Shown: positions 56,139 through 64,000 of the stretch, one piece after another
Layout: the number at the start of each line of letters is the position of its first letter
Position numbering within the stretch: the first letter of the stretch is position 1
Assembly (NCBI GenBank): GCA_902806565.1
Contig: CADCXA010000062.1
Span: 558,001-622,000 of the forward strand
Direction of reading: 5' to 3'
Source: Hypoxylon rubiginosum
Lineage: Eukaryota > Ascomycota > Sordariomycetes > Xylariales > Hypoxylaceae
Length of the DNA stretch: 64,000 bases
Program-made: the position numbers and the translations under genes
The notes under the pieces: model-generated
Told to the model about the DNA's origin: nothing
What the model saw: only the letters and a program-made list of their open reading frames with translations
Databases searched by the model: none

Positions 56139-57439
56139 TTGGAATGTATTTTGGTGGTTTTTCTTGAGGAAAGGAAAATAATATCTATATAGAAAAGGAA
56201 ATACAAAAAAGGAAATGGATCGTCGAAGTCGCTTATGATGCCACAGGCATGGAGAGGCGGCGATTCATATTATTTGATCGAGGTGAGAAAGAGCCAAGAA
56301 TTGTCAAAGAAGAGCTCAATGTCGTTGAGAGCTGAACAAGGATGGAGGCACGTGCATACAATATGGACAATTAAAGAATGCTAATAACAGACGGATAGAT
56401 GACAAAGGAAATTCAAAGAACAAGGAGCCGCAAGTTCATGAAGACAACTCGCAAGAACTAGAAGGACGATCACCAACCTCGAAGATCATCAACCCGCAGG
56501 GGCGGGGGAAAGCACTCATCTTGTACCAAGACAACACGGTAGGGTGATTGTGCGAATCGAGCAACCCTCACCATAAGGCTCGCGTCTTGGACGTTGAGAG
56601 ACCAGGTTTCGACGTAGTTTCGGCCAAGATGGAACGTTAAAAGGTCGTAACATAAAATTGAGGCCCATCGAGAGGACCAGACAGCTCGGGACAATTGGCC
56701 CAATAAGAGTGTATTGGGCTACGCTGCACCCGGCCGCCGGAGTAGAGCATGGTCCAGCGGGGGTAGTAGAGGCTCCCTGTATCGTGTATAGATTGGGCTC
56801 GAGGAAAGGTTGGCTAAGCGCTGCGAGGGTTCTTCAAGTCCCTTCATTTCGCGTTTGACAGCTTCTCCTACTGAGACGCGCGCTTGCGCATCATTGGTGG
56901 TGGCCCTGGTGTCGGCTGGCGGCTACGACGTCTCTGAGCCAATCGCTAGGGTTTCTAAGGAACCACCTGCGGCCACGAGAATCCGCTGAAACTCCGTTCG
57001 ATCGGGACTCACTAAGGTACCTCTTCTATGAGAAGAGTATCGGATGGGTCAGGCCAGGAAATTCTACTTATTTCCAAAGGTCGCTTCATTGTGTTCTTTT
57101 GGTTATTGTTTCGAAGAATCAATAGCTTCTTGGTGCCTGATTGAAAAAGTGAAGACAAAAAAATGGCATTGTAAAATAGCGTGGGTAATATTACCTAAGG
57201 TATGCTTACATAAGTACGATATTACATAATCATGAGATCTAATCGATTTCAACGGCCAACCACAATTCTTTCTTCATCCCACCTGTACTCCGCGCTAAGA
57301 TCCGGCGGCAAGTCCTCGCAAAGACTGACAACGACACAGTCGACGATGGCATGGTGCGTCAGGTCTGGTCATAATTCGAATGTAGATGTATTCTATATGT
57401 AATGTTTTTAAAATGTAATAAGTACACGCAATGAGCCTT
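56139..57439. other. Intergenic, no clear features
   Basis: 1.3 kb upstream of the secreted-protein gene. Short frames at 56470-56858 lack family features. Confidence 0.45.
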
Positions 57440-58048
57440 TTAGTTTCCACTCTTCAACAACTTTCCAGCCTCCCAAAAAAGCCAGAGACAACTCCCATTG
57501 CCGACCCACCAGAACACACTCCGACTAACAGCCCACAAGTTGTCTTCAATCAATATGTAGGAGATACCGTAGGCAATCCTCGCAGCCGTATACACCAGGC
57601 CCGCGCGGTTCACGATTTCGGGCTTGACACCGGCGGAGGTCGCGAAACCCATGGCGCCGACCAGGAGCGCGTAGTTTTCCACCGAATTGGCCTGTGCGCC
57701 CTCATTGCGCTTCAGCATGTTGAGCTGCTTCTGGGTGATTCGGCCCGACTTGACGGCTGCATCACCGTACTTGACTAGGTCTTCACGCGGGGACGACTGA
57801 TGATCGAGACCCCAGAGCTGCTTGAGGTGTCGGGGCGCCACTATAAGGGTTCAAATCAGCGGTGTCTTGACTTGTCCAAATGTACCACCGTATATCTGGC
57901 TGGGATGCGCATGGAAGAACTTCCACATTTACTTACAGACACAGTAGGCGAAGAGGAAGTGGAAGCTCAGGTACGCCGATGCGTAGTTGGGTGTCGAGCT
58001 ACCTACTGACGCGGCGCGTAGGCCGAGGCCGGTTGCAAGAAATGTCAT
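57440..58048 (-). CDS. MAPEG-family membrane protein
   Basis: Four-helix membrane protein of the MAPEG family (membrane-associated eicosanoid and glutathione metabolism, microsomal GST type). Exon 1 (58048-57937) starts MTFLATGLGLRAAS and contains YASAYLSFHFLFAYCV. A 96-base intron (57936-57841, GTAAGT...CTTATAG) joins in phase to LAPRHLKQLWGLDHQSSPRE. The signature MLKRNEGAQANSVENYALLV (R-x2-x-A-x2-N-x2-E) and AGLVYTAARIAYGISYILIE follow, with a last helix VFWWVGNGSCLWLFWEAGK. At 170 residues it has the usual length of the fungal family. It probably sits in the ER membrane. The activity (glutathione conjugation or peroxidase) is inferred from the family. Confidence 0.88.
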
Positions 58049-58581
58049 TTGGGTGAGGTGATGATTGCTAACACGATCTTGCTCTTGAGGGCTGACGCTT
58101 GAAATATTAAAAGCCGAGCTCTTGTGCTAGGTTTCTACGAAACTGCTACGAGAATAAATTCAATACACCAGCCCGCGAACTAACACCATGACTTACTTGG
58201 GAATATATACCACATAGGTGTACGGCACAGGCGGTCAGCGGACCCGAAAAATTGGCAACTGGCGGATATATCCTGTAAAACCCGCCATTTCAGCTCGCCA
58301 GTCTAGCTCGTAAACGATCACATCATCATCGTGTATGTCAGCACTGCAGGAATCCGTTGGGCAAACAATACAATGTTACGCTACATAGATACATGCATAT
58401 GTATCTGTATCTGCATGCATATTTGTACACGCATGTGAGGTAGGACTTCGTTAAAAAGCAAGCAAGGCAAGGCTGGGAACTTGCGAAACCAAATCTTAAC
58501 CCCGCACATCTTTGCTCGACTTCAAGAAGAGCATACATTCATAAAGTTGAGGAGGAATGATTCAGCAGTATACAAGACAAG
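58049..58581. promoter_or_regulatory. Divergent intergenic region
   Basis: About 530 bases shared upstream of the MAPEG gene (-) and the ubiquitin-like-domain gene (+). No specific site recognised. Confidence 0.4.
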
Positions 58582-60180
58582 ATGGCAACGCAGTATAAAA
58601 AGCCTAGCGTAGAAACCGAGGATGATCTCGAACATACTACTCCAGGGGGCGATTCAGCACAATCCAAGGAGGAAACACATGCCTCGAGCAACCAAACGTT
58701 CGAAAAGGAACTGATATACTTGAAAGATCCTATTGGGAGAAAATTCCAATTTCCGTTCAAAGTAGCAAAGACATGGCATGTGAGTTTATCCTATATCCAT
58801 CCCCCTTGGGCAAACAACACTGACACTACTAGGGAATGGAAAGCTTGATTGAACAGGCTTCGAATCACATCGACACCATTGGGCCGTTAATCAAAGCAGG
58901 TCGTTATGATATGATTGGTCCTGATGGCAATGGAATTCTCCCGTCCGTTTGGGAGCAGTGTATCGAGCCAGGATGGTTCATAACGATGCAGTTGTGGAAA
59001 GACCGTGAGGATGCTGAAAAACAAGCTGAAGAGGCGTTCAAAAAGGCGGTATTTGACGAAGCAAAGGCAAAGGCGGAAGAGATGTTCAAGAAGAAGGCAC
59101 TTGACGAAGCAAAGGCAAAGGCGGAAGAGTCGTCGAAAAAGAAGGTCCAAGCGCCGATACGGTTCAAAGACGCCGTAGGAAGGAAGTTCAGCTTTCCGTT
59201 TCATTTGTGCCAAACTTGGGCAGTAGGTCTAGCGTCCCTACGATGTGCTAATGTCAAAACTAACTACTATGGAGGGTATGGAAGCACTTGTAAAGCAGGC
59301 ATTTATACATGTCGACGTTATAGGGCCTCATGTACAGGCCGGGCATTACGACCTCACCGGACCAAGTGGAGAAATCATCCTTCCGCAGGTGTGGGAAAAG
59401 GTGATCGAACCTGATTGGGCCGTTAGTATGCACATGTGGCCGATGGACCGACCGCCTCCTCCTCAGGGTCTAGTGCATCGTCCGCGGCCGCCGGGGATGC
59501 GACATCTACCTACGTCAAGGTTCAGAGCAGGACCTCCAGTGTCACAGCCACAACCACAACCACAGCTCCCGACCTCCTTCCCTGCTGAAGATCACTGGAT
59601 TGAGGATGTACCAGAGACATTGGCAAACAGACCAAAGAAGCCAAGTAAAGGAGCGGGCGGCATACTGGGATGGATAGGCGGTGGGCACGCGAGAAGAAAT
59701 CAAAGGAAACAAAAAGAGTACGAGGTTGAACCTAACTTAGGCGCCGCCAATGCAAGCCTAGCTATACCTCCTTGGAGAACCAATACTGGGGTTTCTAGGC
59801 CAAAATCTGTCATGACTAGCTCGTCAAGATCAATAGCTGTCTCAGACGAGTCTCGCACAGGCGACCAGCCTGAACCGGCTTACAGTATCGAAGAAGAACT
59901 CAGTGCACATCAAGAAGCTCGGCAAAAGGAGTTGATCGTGGTCTGTAAGCCTAGCAGCCCATCCAGCATGCACTACCAACCAGTCCGACGCCAGACTGTC
60001 CCATTTCTGGAGAAACCCATCGCGGCCCCAAAACGACTTGACATAGGTTCTGCACGCGTGTATTTAGAAAGTCCCTGGACGTTTCAATCTTCGCTAGAAC
60101 TGATTCGACGATCAAAAGCAACTCCTCCTACCCGACTGCAGTCAGCGCAAAGCGAGCGAGCTCACTTGACTTGGCTGTGA
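58582..60180 (+). CDS. Protein with two tandem fungal ubiquitin-like domains
   Basis: Three exons (58582-58779, 58833-59222, 59275-60180) join in phase to 497 residues. Two copies of the fungal ubiquitin-like domain are visible. Copy 1 reads YLKDPIGRKFQFPFKVAKTW, then GMESLIEQASNHIDTIGPLI and GILPSVWEQCIEPGWFITMQ. Copy 2 reads FKDAVGRKFSFPFHLCQTWA, then GMEALVKQAFIHVDVIGPHV and IILPQVWEKVIEPDWAVSMH. Each copy is split by an intron at the same place, just before GME, so the duplication copied the gene structure. A charged helical linker with repeats of DEAKAKAEE separates them. The C-terminal half is proline-rich and disordered. The partner is unknown. A CorA-like gene lies directly downstream on the same strand. 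Confidence 0.82.
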
Positions 60181-60387
60181 GTACTCATTCTTTATCATTT
60201 TTCAAAGAACCGGCTGTGAAGATTTAGAACCCCTTATCTAGTGAAAATTTCCATAGCTTCAACTGTGGCTTATGGATTGTGGCTAGTAAGCTGTGGCTTG
60301 CTGGAATAGGGGTGTTTCCTCACTCACGCATTCACCAGACACGGACATTTACTGATTCATCTACCTAGACATATCACTCCAAATTTC

Positions 60388-63300
60388 ATGAATTTCCAAG
60401 AGTTTGAGGTATGCGTTAAAATTTACACTATGATCGTAATCTATAATCCTAATGCTTGTTCGACAGGATGTAGCATTGTTTGATCTTCCCCAAGATCCTA
60501 CAAGTCGACGGCTAGTAAACCATTTATTTCATACAATCAGATCAAAGAAGATAGACGATGACTGGTATATCCGACCTGGTACTGTACTTCGGTGCGATAC
60601 GGACTCTACTGAGGATACATTTGAATCGGCGCTCTTCGTTGCGCTGCCTTTTCTACATGAGCATCCCTACAATGGCCGGTCTCCTCCAAAAGGAGAAGGT
60701 TTTTGTAGAGAAAGAAGACTACACGATGCGTTTAACCAGTTTAGTGCAGCCCATCTCAACCAAGAGAAAAGCTGGCATAGCAGACACGACCTGAGAACGG
60801 ATAAGAACCAAATAATCTGGGTCGGGCAAGTGTGGCTATTGCTTGCCGGGCAGAGTAAGTCTAATTTACTTAATAAGCTATGCTAGGATATGAGTAACTT
60901 AGACGATGTAGGCTTTCTAACATACGGAAACGTATCTTTGGATACATTGCAGGCTGGAGATATAACGATACAAGACGACATTGTTCACGCAGAAGACGGC
61001 GATCGAATCATCCAAATTGTGGACCAGGAGAGGAGGCTATTCTACATACCCTCAAGCAAGTGCAAGAGTTTCTATGTAAGAAAACCTCTTTCATTATCAT
61101 ACGCACATATTGTTGATATTCTGCAGGAATTACAAGTCGCCATGGTTCATCAATTCATGAAAATGGGACGCATCGACATAAGGGAATATGCCCTTCACTT
61201 CCATCTTCAAGACGGCCAGGAAGTAACGTCAGGTAAATGGAGCGCGATTCTGAAGCAGCTCGATCTTCCCCTACTCAAGGTCACACTGAGTCCAATCGAA
61301 CTATATCATGATGACTCTTCGTCTTCAATAGCAACTCCTCATTCAAAAATCACGGATAACGACAAGCTATCGTTAGAAATGTCCGAACCAGGCGGAGATA
61401 CCGACGATAATAGCAGTGAAGAAGATACGAGGAGCAATATAGAGGCTGGAGTATTTCGATGGCAGCACTCCAAGAGCGACGATTTAGGATTTCTACTTAT
61501 AGACCCGGAACAAATGTCTACTAGTAAGCTAACGACACACCCTGAGCGACGAGAGCTCGAATCGTAGTTAACCATAACATAGCCCCTGAGAATAGCATGC
61601 CAGCTCTAAATAGAAGGGTTCCGCCTTTCCTCAGCTGGTTGATCCAAGCCAATGAGGGAAAAGAAAGAAATATTGCTAATGGGTTTAGGGAAGCCATAGT
61701 ACGCATCGAGTTGATGCTCCTCCGCGTAGACGAAAAGCAGCACTCGGATAGCTTGATGGAAGACCTTAATCGTGCTTTCGGTATGACCAACTTCTACGAC
61801 GAGACCGCAACTCTCGACTACGAGGATTTTAAATACCTTCGGGCAAGCTTCCACAAGGGAAAGTTTTCCCAGGGATCCTCATCTATATCGAGTCTCTCTG
61901 AGGATTCGACTCTGAAGTTGGCTGACCAGTATTTTGATGTCATACTTCTCACATTAGAGTCGTTCATATCAATCGAATTTCCGTCTAAGTTAACCCAAAA
62001 GTTCCTTGGAGCTTTGGCCGATGTTATGAAGGTTCATTTCAAACCCTGGAACAAATAACGTAGCCAACAAGGCTAATTGACGATAGGATCCTACCTTCAG
62101 CTTACACCTTCATGATAATGATGCCCCAGATCCCGATATCCCAGGTACATATAAGCATGACAAAAAGCCTAGATGGGTTCTTTCCCGTAAACGTATACAG
62201 GATTGTGATCTGCGCGAATGTCGCCAAACCCCAGATGATACGACATGCAACGAATGCGAAATAGGCACCATATATTCAAGCATGGAAAGTGCCATAGCCC
62301 ACTTCCGTCGGTCTCACATGGTCGGTTCCATGACTGATGGTAACATCCGCTCTTTCGTACTCCCCCTCACGATCGCTCTTGAAGAAAGACTGGCAGAAGA
62401 CCAATCGAGCTTACTTCGAAGCGGCCGCGACACTATGGTTTCTATCCTTAAAAAGCTAGTGTCTATCCAGGACGGTGTTACATATGACAACGAATTTCGA
62501 GAACAGCGAGGTCTTCCGCATCACTTGCTCGAAGCAATCAAATGGATATTCCTATACGTCTGCGGTGCTTCTCGTGTCCTCCACGAGCTGTCCTGGCTCT
62601 ACAAGGATGATCTGTGTCAGAGAGATCCCAAAAATCTAACATCCTCGAAGATCCGAGCGCAAAGACATTACCTTGCTAAGGTTGGTTTGAGAGTTGAAGA
62701 TCTCGTCAGGAAAGCTGAGAGGGCTCTCGCATCACCGACGACTACGGCGGAAGAGAATGGACCAGGAAGCTTCCTCATATCCGTCGGTCCGCACTACGTT
62801 GCGACACAAGTCATTTGTAATCTGCTGCGAACGCCAATCCGCAACAACAAGCATATCGTTCCCATGTACGGAGCTATTACGAATAGTCTAGTGAGCTTCT
62901 CTCGACATAGTTATGGCAGGTTTGTACTAATGTAGAGTCAGGGTTCCCAGGTTATCCGCAACCCGACTAAGCGCCAGATCCTTAGCATCGGCTCTCTTAT
63001 CGAACAGTTGTGTCTAGTCAAAGACTTTTACGAATGGCAGCGGGAGGCTCTGTACTGCTTTGACCTGGTGATCAATCCCGAGTCGTACCCACAGGGCTTT
63101 AACCACCAGGAACGCGAGAAGCTCTTCTCCGATCACGAATACGGACTCATCTCCCGGGAAGACAAGAAGCTCGAGAAAGATATCCACCAAATCTCCCAGT
63201 TGGTCTTGACGTGCAGCCGGATGGTCGACAAGGTCCGCGAGCTGACAGACATCATGAAGGACGACCAAGGGCGCGCCATCTTCATCTTCACTACGGTTAC

Positions 63301-63595
63301 CATCATCTTCCTTCCCCTAAGCTTCGTCGCCACGTATATCAGCATGAGCGGGGGCACGACCGGGATGGACTGGGGCGGGATTCAGTCACTATTCTGGGAG
63401 GTTTCCGGTCCGCTCACTTTCGTGATCCTCCTGTTTTGCCTTTTCGTCGTGCAGAAAGAGACCATTCTAAATGCAATTCCTCTGACACTGGTTGAAAGGA
63501 TAAGGGCATGGGGAGATTGGAGTGGATGGAAACCGGAGAAATGGAAGGCGGACTGTGAGACAACAGAAAAGGACATAAAACAAGATGTTGACTAG
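60388..63595 (+). CDS. Fungal CorA-like two-helix membrane protein, possibly inactivated
   Basis: Large protein of the fungal CorA/ZIP-1-like Mg2+ transporter superfamily. Exons 60388-60408, 60467-60854, 60903-61075, 61127-61523 and from 61583 join in phase (WYIRPGTVLRCDTDS; QIIWVGQVWLLLAG; DVGFLTYGNVSLDTLQAG; SMPALNRRVPPFLSWLIQAN). After the block ending VHFKPWNK there is a TAA (62056-62058), and coding resumes in another frame near 62110 (PDPDIPGTYKHDKKPRWVLS). A TAG at 62933 splits HSYGRFVLM from SQGSQVIRNPTKRQ in the same frame. The end has the two membrane helices IFIFTTVTIIFLPLSFVATY and GPLTFVILLFCLFVV. The first helix is followed by ISMSGG in place of the bacterial CorA GMN, as is common in this fungal group. 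I could not fit introns over the two stops, so it may be a decayed gene. Confidence 0.7.
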
Positions 63596-64000
63596 GTAAG
63601 ATTGGGCAGGCTCGGTTATTCTAACCATATACCTATAGATTTACGCATTGATATTATTACAACACGATCCAAGCGACACTTAAACGACGTCGTTGCTCGA
63701 GGAGCTCTCAACGTAACTACTGAGGGCCCCTCGAATACCTCTAAGAAAAGACCCATTTTGTTCCCATCTCAACCCCTATCCGGGTTAACATGCTTAGCCC
63801 CTTGTCCATAAGTCCAAGGTCAAAGGAGATAACCCCCGACAGAAGTTCTGCACAGCTGACATCCAGATCGATGAGATGGCACTATCAAACTTGTAGATGG
63901 TCACATCATATCCAAGTTCGCACCTATGGGCTTCCAGCTAGCTCCACTGGCGGTACCGGAAGTTCCCGTATATAGTCATTAGGTCGCTCGGCAATAATGG
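63596..64000. other. 3' flank, no features seen
   Basis: About 400 bases to the window end with only short frames and no recognised gene. Confidence 0.5.

Overview
The window looks like nuclear DNA of a filamentous ascomycete (Pezizomycotina). The genes have short introns of about 48-96 bases with GTANGT-type donors and CTAAC/TTAAC-like branch sites. The gene families are typical of that group: GMC oxidoreductase, allantoate-permease-type MFS transporter, HET domain, Clr5 domain, fungal ubiquitin-like domain, fungal CorA-like protein, Sld2, and a chitin-binding-like secreted mucin. There are also long, nearly G+C-free tracts typical of RIP (repeat-induced point mutation). A genus cannot be named from the sequence alone.

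Layout. 1-9.4 kb: the 5' part of a GMC oxidoreductase (-), a 3.5 kb gene-poor gap, an intact seven-exon MFS transporter (+) and a HET-domain gene (+). 9.6-19.8 kb: an AT-rich tract with gene remnants on both sides and a young, complete Ty1/copia element (13043-18849) inserted near its right edge; the LTRs read as identical and the target duplication is GTTAT. 20.2-22.7 kb: an unrecognised gene paralogous to the remnant at 9.6 kb, then an FSH-type serine hydrolase (-). 24.7-26.4 kb: a glycoside hydrolase pseudogene broken by a frameshift, a 383-base hAT MITE and a second insertion. 28.6-37.3 kb: an F-box gene ending against a second AT tract, then an FMN-dependent 2-hydroxyacid dehydrogenase pseudogene split by a 3.9 kb RIP-degraded hAT element. 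The short MITE and the long degraded element share both ends. 37.5-38.7 kb: an L-threonine aldolase-like gene with an internal deletion. 40.9-41.8 kb: a purine-rich GATGGGA-type minisatellite. 43.5-63.6 kb: a healthier gene-dense block with a Topors-like RING protein (-), SLD2 (+), a small spliced gene (-), a Clr5 protein (+), a class V PLP enzyme (-), a secreted Ser/Thr-rich protein (-), a MAPEG protein (-), a duplicated ubiquitin-like-domain protein (+) and a CorA-like membrane protein (+).

How it works together. The window shows no metabolic gene cluster. It is a set of housekeeping and regulatory genes (43-64 kb) next to a transposon-damaged accessory segment (9-38 kb). In that segment older elements have been reduced to AT-rich relics, genes at their edges are cut, and one later copia insertion remains undamaged. 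The most notable single signal is in that copia element. Its gag frame ends in UGA followed by CUAG, the classical efficient readthrough context, and pol continues in the same frame with no start codon of its own before the protease. This implies Gag-Pol expression by stop-codon readthrough.
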